In this document: positions 53,550 to 64,000 of the stretch, in pieces | How the letters are laid out: each line of letters begins with the position of its first letter | Numbering within the stretch: the stretch's first letter is position 1 | NCBI GenBank assembly: GCA_026929865.2 | Contig: CM049397.1 | Coordinates: 4,038,001 to 4,102,000 of the forward strand | Direction of reading: 5' to 3' | DNA: 64,000 nucleotides | Source of the DNA: Hyperoplus lanceolatus | Lineage: Eukaryota > Chordata > Actinopteri > Uranoscopiformes > Ammodytidae | The notes under the pieces: model-generated | Databases searched by the model: none | What the model saw: only the letters and a program-made list of their open reading frames with translations | What the model was told of the DNA's origin: nothing | Program-made: the position numbers and the translations under genes

Positions 53550-54840
53550 CAGTGCAAACGCGAAAGAGCCCCGGAAAGGGAAGAATAGCCTACAGTTAAT
53601 GTAAAAAATCAAAGTCACAAGCCATATCGAAAACGCAGGTTTTTTAGTATCACCTCCCAGGGAGGATTTTTATTTATTCTTTGTTAACTAGAATTCATTT
53701 AGGCTTTTTAACTTATTCCCATACTATTGCCCTGGTAACGTTAACACGGCTCCACCCTCACACATGCGTAGTGTATTAGACATTTGCTGTCAAAAGTACC
53801 CAGAACACAAGCGCCAGTTATAACGTTAGGGGACAACATGAACGGTGTCTCCATGGCACCATCACTGTGATCAGCGGAGAGTGACGTGCAGGGCTGAAAT
53901 ATAGCCTAACACTCGCCAATTTAGTCTAAGCGATTAGTAAGTTATTGAGACCACCGGCCACTTTGTCTGGGGAAAGATTTGTTCTCTGCCGGTTTTTCTA
54001 GCCAAATAAACGTGTGTAGCTTCTATGCCAGGGCAGGGACACGGCTCTCTCTACATTAAAAAACACTATCCATAGTTCAGCGCGCTGCGTTAAGGTTACT
54101 GTTCAACAAAAGGAGCATTAAGGCTACGGCTTCACAGTAAAAGCATTTCACTGGCTAAACATTAATAGCATTTCACTGGACACACGTGAGTTGAGTTTTA
54201 TTTTGAAGTACGCCTAACAGGAAGGTATCCGCTCACGAAGCCCCTTCACTATCAGCAAGTTTTCTGGTTTTACGAGTTCAATGCAGTGAAATAAGAGGAC
54301 AGAAAGCTTGTCTTTTACAATATTTGTAACCCCAAGCTTACACCAACCGCTTTATGAACGTTAGTGGCATTAATGTTCGGTTACAGTAAGGTTTTATGCA
54401 TCAAATTGTACCGGAAGAGCTATCTACTAGGCTGTGTCACCGCTGACTATTGGCTTGGCATGGCTGCTACTACAGCGATTTCGGCCCGTTTCCTCTGAAA
54501 ACATGTGTACGGGTGAAGATGTCAGATAAATTGTGTCTGAACGGGGTTTTTTTTTAAACCAAAAACTGGAAAACTGTCACGTTTTCACAGTGTAAAGTGC
54601 CCCTAAGGCAAGAGCCTGCAAGAAGTTCACATCAGGCAGTCAATCTCTAAAGAGCCTCGGTAGGGAAGAATAGCCTACAGTTAATGTAAAAAATAAAGTC
54701 ACAAGCCAACTATAACGTTTGTGCATATTTTTTAATATATTCTCTGGTAAGTACTTTTATTTATTCATTTGTTAACTAGAATTCATCTAGGCTTTTTATC
54801 TTATTTCCTTACAATTGCATTGGTAAAGTTAACACTTGTT
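53550..54840. repeat. Direct repeat pair about 1.1 kb apart
   Basis: About 53555-53745 and 54640-54835 share gaagaatagcctacagttaa, agtcacaagcca and ttgttaactagaattcat in the same order. The sequence between them is CpG-richer than the surroundings but has no supportable exon. Confidence 0.8.
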
Positions 54841-56214
54841 TTCCATGCCAAACAAGCCCCTTTAAATGTAATAGAAATTGCATTGCAAAGGTAAAGAAAA
54901 AAGTTCCATTTTAACATTTGGGGCTTGAGGCTTTAGGGATTGTGCCTCAGTGACTCAGAGCAGGCGAGTGCTGTTTCTATCTGTGACAGCCTGTGTCACT
55001 CTCTGATCGTATGCAGTGTGGGGGATGGGTACCTGTGCCTGACGACGGTCGTTAGACCTTCAACAACAACAGTTAACTTCAATAGCCAAGATGTTATGTT
55101 GAATTCAGAGTGACTGTGACATGGGTCATTCTCCTTCCGCTGTATTGGAGAAGATACTTTGATACAAATTACATTTAAAATAGGTTGAGTACAATCAGCA
55201 TTTAACTTTTGTTGGAAATCAAATCCTTTAATACAATATACTCAAAAAAGGATCTTAACAAGGTAGTAAACTTGAAAAAATTTAAAATATGCAACTCTTC
55301 CTTGAAAGCTCTTTTAAGCAATAAAAGTCCACTGAAAAAGTTAAACTTTCATATGTTCTAGATTCAAGACACAAAGTAAAAAATGTGAGGCATTTCTTTT
55401 GTTTTAATTTGGATGGAACAAACATGGATTAAAAAAAATCCAGTATCTCGACGCAAATCAAATACAATGCGCTGTAATGTAGGGATCTCAAAGTGATCTG
55501 CACAAAACAATTTTGTTTTTTGGTAAATATTTTAGTGCCAATGCTTACAGATCAGTCATTTAGAGATGGCTACATAATACAAATGTAGCCTACTGAAATG
55601 CAACATGATTGGACTGTTGGAAATAAACAAATAGGCCTTCAGCTGGAAAAGTACAGGTTCTAAGCACCAGTTCTAAGCACCAGTTTGATGGAAATGTTGT
55701 GATGTTTGAAAGAGTTTTTGCGGAATAGTGAATGTAAATACATCAGGGAAGGGCTGACAGTGAATCGTGGGGGCAGCATATTCCATCGGTTCGTCTCTTC
55801 TCCACCATAAAAATATAATGTATTTAATTTAATTAGAAATGGTTCAGGTTAAATAAAGATAATACAAGCAGGAATATTTAACTGAATGAAATTGTAGTCC
55901 TTGATGTGGTACATGATCATAGAATAACTGTTGAAACAGCATGAATTCAGAGTGACAGCTGACTGAACCAAGGATGCAACTGAATAAGATAAACTTTTGT
56001 GCAACTGAATCAAGCCAGGATAACAGAAATATCCTAGGTAAATCTTATCTTGGTTTTGTGCAATAGGCCGCAGGAAGCACACAGTGAGCTGCCAAACTGT
56101 AAACAATCATGGAAATATTCCATACTGCGATCTGTTTAGTGATTTGGTGCCATCAACAAAAAACTGTGTGTCATTTACATCTTTAGGCTATAAACTGTGA
56201 GTCATTTAAATTTT
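54841..56214. other. Gene-free stretch
   Basis: No exon, RNA gene or complete element is recognisable. A tiny tandem duplication, gttctaagcacca, is at about 55658-55684. Confidence 0.45.
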
Positions 56215-56215
56215 T

Positions 56216-56253
<38 letters not shown>

Positions 56254-56288
56254 GAGACACAGAGAGAGAGAGATAGCAAGAGAGAGAG
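56215..56288. repeat. Interrupted (GA)n microsatellite
   Basis: A GA-rich tract with single-base interruptions. Confidence 0.93.
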
Positions 56289-56995
56289 TAAAACTACTGC
56301 CTGATTATATAGGGTTCAAAATAATAAATAAATACATCTAGACATATACATTAAAAAGAAAAACATCACATTATTGTTGTTTTATATTGTCTAAATATGT
56401 ATGTCAATGTCACGTTTTGTGGCTTGTAGCCTACAATGTGAAACATTATTTTCACTGTATTTTTGCTGCTAGACGCACAGCTCACGAGAAGAATAGGCTG
56501 GAGCTGACACACTGTCAGATGTGTGTCGCGCCAAACCGACAAGGGACAGTTGGCCCATTATCGGTCGAACCTGTTACCATCAGAAGCAAAACACTCCGTT
56601 TAGACACTCCCCTCTCTTTCATCTGATCATTGAACACAGCGTTTTTACTCATCCTCACTATCAAATGTAATAGGCATGAAGCCTATTGGTTCAGGGCTCC
56701 CGGTCAAACCAAAACTAATTTTCTTAATGATGGCAACAACAACACTTTCCCGTGATGTTAAGCTGATGGCGATTTATTAAAAAAAGAAAAGAAGGAAAAT
56801 GCACAGTGCTTCCTGCATTAGGGTCGGGTCCAGTGGCAGAGCAAGGACATTTTCATTGGGGTAGCGAGGATGGGGCCAGTGATAATTTTTGGGTGGCAAG
56901 CACAAGGGCTTCAGTTTCACTTCAACATAAGTGGAGGTCTGAGGGTAGTCCCCCATAAAAAAATGTGCTTCAAACATACCATTTTGTGCATTCTG

Positions 56996-57036
56996 GTGAA
57001 TTTGGCCGGACCCAACCCGGGTCCGGCCAAATTCAC
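56996..57036. repeat. Perfect 18-bp hairpin
   Basis: The arm gtgaatttggccggaccc (56996-57013) and its exact complement (57019-57036) enclose a 5-base loop, aaccc. Confidence 0.95.
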
Positions 57037-57109
57037 ACCACAAACAAACTGCAGCAGCCTGAGAGATGCACACTGAGTTTGTTCAGGTGTACTTACACGG
57101 CAGGTGTGA

Positions 57110-57190
57110 ATACGCCCTAGCATCTCTGCCCCATTTCAACTATGTCTCTACACTATCAGTAAAGCATAACAATGCCAAAAAAATATCTTA
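57110..57190 (+). mobile_element. SINE tail fragment
   Basis: The text tctgccccatttcaactatg followed by cactatcagtaaagca and an A-rich end matches the body and tail of the complete SINE at 23193-23403 (minus). The tRNA-like head is missing. Confidence 0.7.
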
Positions 57191-57194
57191 AAAT

Positions 57195-58392
57195 AATAAT
57201 CCAGTTTGGTTTCCTCTATTCATCCACAGAGTGGAAGTCACCATCCCAACCAACAGTGGACTTCAGTCATTAGATAAGTGAAGTGTGGACCTTTCTCTGT
57301 GACTGTGAAATAAACAAAATAAATATAGATTGAAGAAACAAGAACACTGTCAAATTGATTGAAAACCTCTTCTTATAAAGATTATTAAAGGGAATCTTGA
57401 GGGACTGAATTACTCTAAAGGTCTAGGCCTCTAAAATGTTCTGATTGTAAAATTATAGTCTGATGATCAATCTGTTTTTGCAATTAATTAAAATACAAAT
57501 AACGTATCTTTCTCTTTTAACTTGTCACACATAGTCTGACAGGAGAGAGTAGACAGAGAACCAAATTGGCAGCTGAACTGTCTTCACATACTGCAGGCTT
57601 TGGGTACCTGTTCAGCCAGGTCTGAGATGGTCCAGAGACAATCTCCTTAACTCTCCGTTACATTTGGAGAATGTAGTACTGCAGGTAGGGTCAATTAGTA
57701 TGACACCCATAAGACATTTTAGACCACATTGATATTATTATTTTCCCCTTAAGAATGATCCAGTTTGGCTTATTCCTTTTAAATTCATCCATAATGGAGT
57801 GTGAAAGTCATACCATCCCAACCAAGAGTGGACTCCAGTCATTAGATACAGTGGAAGTGTGGACCTTTCTATGTGATTGTGAAATAAACAAAATAAATAT
57901 AGATTGAAGACACAAGTACACTGTCAAATTGATTGAAAACCTCTTCTTATAAAGATTAATAAAGAGAATTTTGAAAATAAAGAAATAATCCAGTTTGGTT
58001 TATTCCTTTTAAATTTATCCACGATGGAGTGTGAAAGTCGCACCATCCCAACCAAGAGTGGACTCCAGTCATTAGATACAGTGGAAGTGTGGACCTTTCT
58101 CTGTGATTGTGAAATAAACAAAATAAATGTAGATTGAAGACACAAGAACACTGTCAAATTGATTGAAAACCTCTTCTTATAAAGATTAGTAGTAAAGGGA
58201 ATTTTGAGGGACTGGACTATTCTAAAGGTCTTGACCTATAAAATGTTCTGATAATAAATAATAGTCTGATGATCAATTTTTGTTTTGCAATGAATTCAAA
58301 TACAAAGAACATACCTTTCTCTTTTAATCTGCCACACATGAGTAGTCTGACAGTGGAGAGTAGACAGAGAATCACATTGGCAAGAAAATAAA
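57195..58392. repeat. Three-unit tandem repeat
   Basis: Units start at about 57195, 57754 and 57984, each with atccagtttgg. All share tgaaataaacaaaataaat and ttgattgaaaacctcttctt. Units 1 and 3 are long (they continue to gtagacagagaa); unit 2 is a 230-bp short form. They differ by small substitutions. The block with gagtggactcca also resembles text near 43765. Confidence 0.9.
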
Positions 58393-60100
58393 GGATCTTA
58401 CTGCTGATCTTTTTTCCCATGTTTGTTTATATCTATCTTTCGTCCTTTTTAAAACTTTTATTAACACTTCAACTCAACATATATATTTAGTTTCAAAAAC
58501 AAAATACAAATCTATGTTCAAGAGACTGGTGTCTTCAGTAAGCCTGTCAACAGCTCTTCACAGCCTGAAAGACCCCCTGGGGCTGAGACCATTCAGACAA
58601 TAGAGGAGTGTTTAAACGACGTGTGTGAATGGGCCAGGCCAGGGCAGGCAGAGGCTGTCCCAGATATGAAATTAACACTCACACACTTCCAAGTCCACTG
58701 TTGGCAAAAGTTATGAAAATTTACCAGAAGGTATTATACATGTTTTTAAGATGATTTAAAGCATGTCCAAGAGGGGACTTGAAAAATGTCCCCTGTTAGT
58801 TTTGGAGTCCACTGTTAGTGGATGTGTTACGATCTCAGGTTCCCTGTTGGATATTTCTTTTTAAATAGCCTACAGAGACACTTGGAGACACATGTGAACG
58901 TTTATTTACTGCAAATCGCGGCCTTTCACGCGGTTATGACCATACACAAGCACACATCGCGCTCGCTAGCACAAAAAAATAAAATAAAATAAAATAATTT
59001 TATTTAAATTTTTTTTTGGGCAGTTTGAATTGAAGTCAAGGCCACCCGCGCCCCACACTAGGGGGGCGCGGGTGCCCCACCATTTGAGAAGCACTGCCCT
59101 ACTCTATAGCCAACTCCTACAAAGTAAGTCACTGATAATAACCTTCAACAGTGTAAAATTTGTCATTAATGATAGCAGTCAAATGTACTGTCTAATATCT
59201 TTCTTTGTTTACCTGCTTCCTACGGGCACTGCACTAGTGTCCTGTAAACGAGTAAACATACTTTGAGTTCACCTCCAGAATACCAACTGTGTACTGCGTT
59301 GAGTGTACTAATATCACATTCACAGGAGCAATTTGACTTTGATGTGTGTTAAATAATGCTGATGTTGACTCATAACTAACAAAAACAATACCTCACTGTG
59401 ATCAAGAATAAATGGCAGTCCGTCTCTCTGGGTTCACACTACATCACTTTTATGTATCTACATCTTAGACTGTTTCATATCATCCCACACAATTGCTGCC
59501 ATTTTGTGGGTCATTATTGAAACTGGCTTTTCATGCTTAAAGCAGACTCGATCGTAACATACAGCAACACTTTTGTTTTCTCCTGGACAGCATAGCAGCA
59601 GAGGATTTCATGCGTTTTAACTGTGAAACTGGGTCACCATTGAAACTGCCACATATTCAAACGTACTACATCCGCCTCCCTGCAGGCTCAGGGTCTCAAT
59701 AAGGGCACTGCAGTTTCAGTTGGTACAGCCAGACTGCTAGCCTGGAAATCCAGACCCACATCTAGAATGCTATAGGGTCTGGCCATGATCAATAGACCTT
59801 CCCAACTCAAAGGGCAGCACCTACGCGTGCATTTCAAATACCACTGCACGCAATTGGATAGCACTATGACCAGTCAGAGCAAGGTGACGTATTAAGCCCC
59901 GTTCATTTAGCGAACAGCGGGGTTTACTGGTAAATTAAACTCTCCCTTTCATTTGAATTGCACGCACTGGCCGTAATTTATACACATTACATTGTCATAG
60001 GCAAACAACACACTTTGATACAGTAACATTATTATTTTTTATCAAACTTTAAAAGAAATCACTAATGTATTATCAAATGCAAAGATAGAAAACAACTTAC
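58393..60100. other. Probable intron with repeats
   Basis: No exon was found left of the calcineurin donor at 60100. A repeat-like GC-rich palindrome (gcgccccacactaggggggcgc) is at about 59048-59069. The inverted partner of 21693-21905 lies at 59739-59955. Confidence 0.5.
59739..59955 (-). repeat. Dispersed repeat, inverted partner of 21693-21905
   Basis: Starts gctagcctggaaatccagac and carries the reverse complement of blocks in the 21.7 kb copy. Confidence 0.65.
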
Positions 60101-60225
60101 CTCAATACTGAAGTATCCTCGATCTACATAGTCACCAAGGAAGAGATAGCGTGTGGTACTGGGTGATCCCCCCACTTCAAACAACTTCATGAGGTCAAAG
60201 AATTGGCCGTGGACATCGCCGCATA
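60101..60225 (-). CDS. ppp3cc: Calcineurin A catalytic subunit exon (GDVHG and GDYVDRG)
   Basis: This is an internal exon of the calcineurin A phosphatase. On the minus strand ctttgggcag precedes it and gtaagt follows it. It is 125 nt: two bases completing a Val-type codon, then 41 codons reading [29 protein letters not shown] and [12 protein letters not shown]. The motifs GDVHG (metal-binding Asp and His) and GDYVDRG (bridging Asp) are the first two of the three PPP-family signatures. The third, RGNHE, is in the exon at 37734-37845, which follows in phase 0. The intron between them would be about 22 kb. The 5' exons (regulatory start and earlier catalytic residues) are not in the window. Near-invariance with vertebrate calcineurins leaves the family certain; SPST fits the gamma paralogue but is weak evidence. 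Confidence 0.93.
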
Positions 60226-60519
60226 CTGCCCAAAGACAAAACACACAATTGATCATGTACAGCAGCTATGACAAGTCATACTGATGATTACAAAGAATGT
60301 TTTCTTAGTATGGATATAGAATATGTTGCTTTGCTTATATTCTGTAACAAGTACTGATGAGCCAACACTAAACATCCTTTATATCCATCTCCTGCAGGGT
60401 GAATAGCCACTAATGTGATCTAGTGTGTTGGACTGAGTACATGCAAAGGCCAGCTGAGAGGGAGCGGATATGTTGTGAGGAATTACTAAAAGGTGAAGTA
60501 AGCGATTTATTCATGTTAA

Positions 60520-61687
60520 AGCTGCAGTTGAGTTTCAGCCGTTGGGATCCCAACGGCTGTTTTCCCAACGCTCTACCTGCTGTAGCTCCTCCCTCTGAAC
60601 GACAGCTATGCGCGTTCATGTGAATTCAGTTACATTGACAGGAGACAAACACCATGTCCGATTCCGAGGTGATTAAACATTAGTAATGATAACTACATAG
60701 GCCTACGTACATATTGAGCATACATTTTAATCACAGACATACCATGTATGTTAGCTTAAAATCATTGTAAGTGTGCTGGTAGGCCTAACAAAAGTAGCTG
60801 TAACAGCCAGGCAAGATAGCAAACTAATTGTAACAGAGTGGAGAGGTGTGTGTGTATCTCCTACTATCTATGCTCCTGCTCTGACCGCAGCTGGGAGGGG
60901 CTGGGAGGGGCTGCAGCGCGAGGAGCGGGCTGCGTGTCAGGCTCTCGCTGCTCGTTGAGAAGAGGTGATACTTGCTTTGGCGAAAAAAGTCACCAATAAC
61001 ACCTGAAAAAAAAGCTAGATTTGTCGCTTGTCGCTGTTTTGAAAAAAAAAGTCGCCAGGGGGGCTGAAAAGTCACTAAATATAGCGACAAAATCGCTTTG
61101 AGTTGGCAACACTGAGCACAGGACGAGGGCTATATAGGGCCAGCGGACGTCCTGCTGCAGCCTAGGGGCAGAGGAAGGTCGCGGTCGGAGAGGTCATGTT
61201 GTGATAGGGCAAGAAGACATGGCCGGTGTACTTTTTTTCGAGCTCTCTCCGTCTCCCTTTCAGCAGTTAACTTTTCAACATTCGTCATTCCTGTTTTTTT
61301 TGCTGTCTTAGCGGTGTTAGTTGTTAGTATCCTGGGAATGGTAAATTGAGGGTTCGTTTGTGAAGACATTGCTACTCGCTGTCCGCCGTAGTAGCCTAGT
61401 ACCAAACAGTAGGCTAGTGTCAGACTGCTAGGGTCGTGAACACTCACGCAACTGACGCATCAACGTCGTTGCCAAGGTCCCACAGCCAATAAGAACGGAG
61501 AATCTGACCTCGCTCTGATTGGTCAAAATTAACATGAGCGGTGGCAATTTTGGGGGGCAGCACACAGAGGCAGGGGGGGAGCAAAGTGATCAAAAAATGT
61601 TTTCAGACCACTTCACCTACATATAGCTGAATGGCTATTATAACAGTTTTGCCAAATATTACAGTAAAAAAACTCTCAACTGCAGCT
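60520..61687. mobile_element. TTAA-targeting MITE (piggyBac or Kolobok-like)
   Basis: It begins AGCTGCAGTTGAG and ends CTCAACTGCAGCT, exact inverted repeats, flanked by TTAA at 60516-60519 and 61688-61691. The uninterrupted host site is at about 29409 (gttaatataagtg), which confirms a TTAA duplication. The interior of about 1.1 kb includes CpG-rich sequence and a fragment ending in ggcaacactg related to about 26530. There is no transposase. Confidence 0.86.
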
Positions 61688-61821
61688 TTAATATAAGTGT
61701 TAAATCACTCTTTATTCATACAGTGAACACTAATATAGTGTGCACGTTTCAAAAAGCCAATCTCAGTCACACGCTCTGCATGTAATCGGCAAATAAACTT
61801 TTCGGGGATCCCACTGCTGAT

Positions 61822-62455
61822 TAGGGCTGGGTATCGTCAAGGACTTCTCGATACGATACGTATCACGATACACTGTTCACGATATGATATATCATGATAT
61901 ATTGCGTTATTCCATAACCAAGTTGCCTTGTCAAACATAACGGCACAATATATTGATAATTGCACAGACCAATGAAGTCAAAACTATTTCATTCCTTTAC
62001 TATTTTTCTTCCTTTTTTTGGTTTTGGCAAATGATCAAACACTGCTGCAGCTGCCATAACATCAAAATAACAAATCCAATTCACTCTTGTACTAACTGTA
62101 GAGGACACACTGAAAATGAAAACACATCAGTGTGCTTTTCTGACACAGTGAATCTTAAGTATTCTTATAAACAAAATGTATCTAACTTCAATAGTCAGTA
62201 TCCTAGAGGCTCAGGCCTGACAGCAGACATGGGTTTGAATTTGACACGTGATTGTTCTTTGCATTTCATTCCCTCTCTGCCACATTTCATATATGTCTCT
62301 CTGCACTGTCAATAAAGCCTTAAAAAGCAAAAAAAAAGAAAAGAAAAGAAAAGCAAAAAATCATTAAAAAATGTATTAAAAAAAAATTGTTATAAAAATC
62401 GATACTGATATCGCGAAACTAAGTATCGCGATATACATTTTTTGACACAGCCCTA
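61822..62455. mobile_element. hAT-like MITE, TATCG family, copy 2
   Basis: It begins tagggctgggtatcg and ends acacagcccta, and is collinear with 30711-31385, including the internal SINE tail (about 62215-62345). The target duplication is imperfect (CTGCTGAT against ATACTGAT). It is slightly shorter than copy 1. Confidence 0.88.
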
Positions 62456-62517
62456 ATACTGATGATAACCAATCAGAAGAGAGAACGCTACAAACCTGCA
62501 CCCGTCTCACTGCCGGT

Positions 62518-63142
62518 TAGGGCTGGGCGATTGATTGAAATTCAATTTTGATTATGATTTTGGCTTCCCTCGATCATGAAAACAAGATAATCGTAATAAA
62601 ACAATTATTGTGTTGCACGCCGTGTCTTGTGTGGTAAATGCAGCGAACCCTTCTGTGTGCGCTCCGCATCCCTCCGTTAGTTTCAGTCTACAGCTGAACA
62701 AATTACAATGGACCACCATGGACATTGTTTAAATAAAGCCTCTTGTTTTTATGATCATTAGGGCTTTGATGCAAATTCTGAAGTCTGAATATTACGTTGG
62801 CAGCTGCTGTGCAGTTTTTTTTCCAGCAACTCAACCTGCACTGTAAAAAAAAAAGGCAATGAGTTGATCTTTTTGTAGATTCATACCTCCTCAACGTGCA
62901 AATAAATGAGTTGTTCACAATCACATCCCTAGTAAAATATTAATTTTACTCTTAGATTGGAAGGTTTCACTGTTTATTTATTTAGGGTGGCTTTTTAGTT
63001 GTAGGCTATGAGTTTAATTTATGCAATGTTGAAAGAATTTACAGAATTTTCATTTTGGTGCATCCCTACAGTGAATAATCGTGATTACAATATCAATCAA
63101 AATAATCGAGATTATCATTTTTGCCATAATCGAGCAGCCCTA
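62518..63142. mobile_element. hAT-like MITE with exact 8-bp duplication (TAGGGCTGGGCGAT)
   Basis: The left end tagggctgggcgat and the right end atcgagcagcccta are inverted repeats. The exact 8-bp target duplication CTGCCGGT is at 62510-62517 and 63143-63150. No transposase remains. It is a different family from the TATCG MITEs although the first ten bases are alike. Confidence 0.92.
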
Positions 63143-63200
63143 CTGCCGGTGTACGTGCAGAGCGACAGATGGGTGAATGTGTATGTGCCTACAATGGTGG

Positions 63201-64000
63201 TATCACTGAGAGGCTACAAAGCCCCTAGGATCTAGCATAGAAGCGGGTCTACACCAGCTACCAGCATACAGAAACTAGAGTTGTAATGGAATAATGTCTA
63301 GGCTGGTGCTGCTCCGTTTACTATTTGTTCACAGCACTACTTCTAATACTCTTTCAAACTACTTAATAGGGTAACACAGGGGCAGTGAACCATCCTGCAC
63401 GGCCAGTCTCATACAGATCCAGTGTTTCTTCTGAAGGCCTGAAGGCAGGGTCAGCTACCAACCGGCAACGCTAGTACTGACAGGGATTCAGTGTCCAGTT
63501 GAAGGTGTTAGTATGTCACCCTGCAAACCCAAACTGAAAAATATTGTGATGTCTAGGGCTGCCTGACAAAAACAGAGGGTCCCTTCTAGGCTCTTAGGTC
63601 ATATTTGCAATATCTGGCAGGGGACAACAGATGAAAACTAGCCTCTTAGGCTAACTCTGGCGCAGTTACATTTTGAATGTTGATTAGTGTGCAATGTCCC
63701 TGAACTAAACCAATAAATAAATAAGTGGCCCAATTCTGATGTTTTCCTCTCATGTGGCACAGATGGGATTTCTACTATGCAGGTCTTAGTAAAAAAAGCA
63801 CATGGAATATGATCATTTTCAGATCAGATTCAGGCCTAATTTAGGTTCTATTTTGGATGCAGTTCTGGTAGACAACCCTAGGCCTAAATCATATGTTGAA
63901 ATAAATCTGATATGAAATTGATATCTGTCATTTTGACTATGATGTAGGCAGACAGGTCAGATATTGCCTATCGTTGAAAATGAGACGCTCTTCGCCATTT
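63201..64000. other. Gene-free right edge
   Basis: I see no exon or recognisable element. If the calcineurin gene continues rightwards, this is intron upstream of the exon at 60101-60225. Confidence 0.45.

Larger units (their letters stand above)
60488..63200 (+). repeat. Dispersed TTAA-type repeat, copy 3, split by three insertions
   Basis: The host pieces are 60488-60519, 61688-61821, 62456-62517 and 63143-63200. Together they line up with the uninterrupted copy at 29385-29705. Shared anchors are aaggtgaagtaagcg, tataagtgttaaat, gatccc, ccaatcagaagagagaacgc, and cagagcgacagatgggtgaa. The insertions are described separately. Confidence 0.85.

Overview
The window is eukaryotic, and everything recognisable points to a teleost (ray-finned) fish, probably a percomorph. 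It is AT-rich, has vertebrate-type split exons, and is crowded with fish-type transposons: a Tc1-like element with long inverted repeats, hAT and Harbinger MITEs, L2-like and L1/Tx1-like LINEs, tRNA-derived SINEs and very long (CA/TG)n arrays. There are no bacterial-style genes. Family names for repeats come from motifs, target-site duplications and memory, not from a database search.

The only host protein-coding sequence I can defend is on the minus strand. It consists of two exons of a calcineurin catalytic subunit (PPP3C family; a few residues favour the gamma paralogue, ppp3cc). One exon, at 60101-60225, carries the GDxHG and GDxVDRG metal-site motifs. The next, at 37734-37845, carries RGNHE. 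Both have consensus splice sites and compatible phases. The rest of the gene must lie beyond the window, upstream to the right and downstream to the left, so most of the window is intron of this gene. A CpG-rich segment at about 17390-17720, with a CRE-like site and a plus-strand splice donor, looks like a promoter and first exon of an unidentified gene or transcript.

The main structural event is a direct duplication. Positions 1-6475 (running off the left edge) recur almost unchanged at 36784-42322. The duplicated block contains the second calcineurin exon. The right copy is intact; the left copy differs by a single extra base that shifts the frame. The block also carries a Harbinger-like MITE and a hAT-like element in both copies, and a (TG)n array that has expanded from about 20 to 50 units. 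This is either a very recent partial gene duplication or two haplotypes wrongly placed in tandem by the assembly.

Layout from left to right: duplication copy A (1-6475); intronic or intergenic sequence with a SINE and microsatellites (6476-13560); an L2-like LINE on the minus strand (about 13565-16265); the CpG island (17390-17720); gene-free sequence with an inserted SINE (23193-23403) and a 1.4 kb TIR element (24051-25461); a (GT)63 array; hAT elements (28642-29224, 30711-31385, 35413-36176); an L1 remnant and an apparently full-length Tc1 element with an intact 342-codon transposase (33630-35255); duplication copy B (36784-42322); a tandem-repeat-rich region (43173-46560); another TIR element (46703-47963); a duplicated L1 fragment interrupted by a hAT-like insertion (48237-52330); more repeats including a three-unit tandem array (57195-58392); the first calcineurin exon (60101-60225); and a nested stack of three DNA transposons inside a fourth repeat (about 60488-63200).

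I saw no convincing evidence of an undescribed multigene system. The points most worth follow-up are the duplicated and frameshifted calcineurin exon, the intact Tc1 copy with unequal ends, the dated nests of transposons with exact target-site duplications, and the orphan CpG island.
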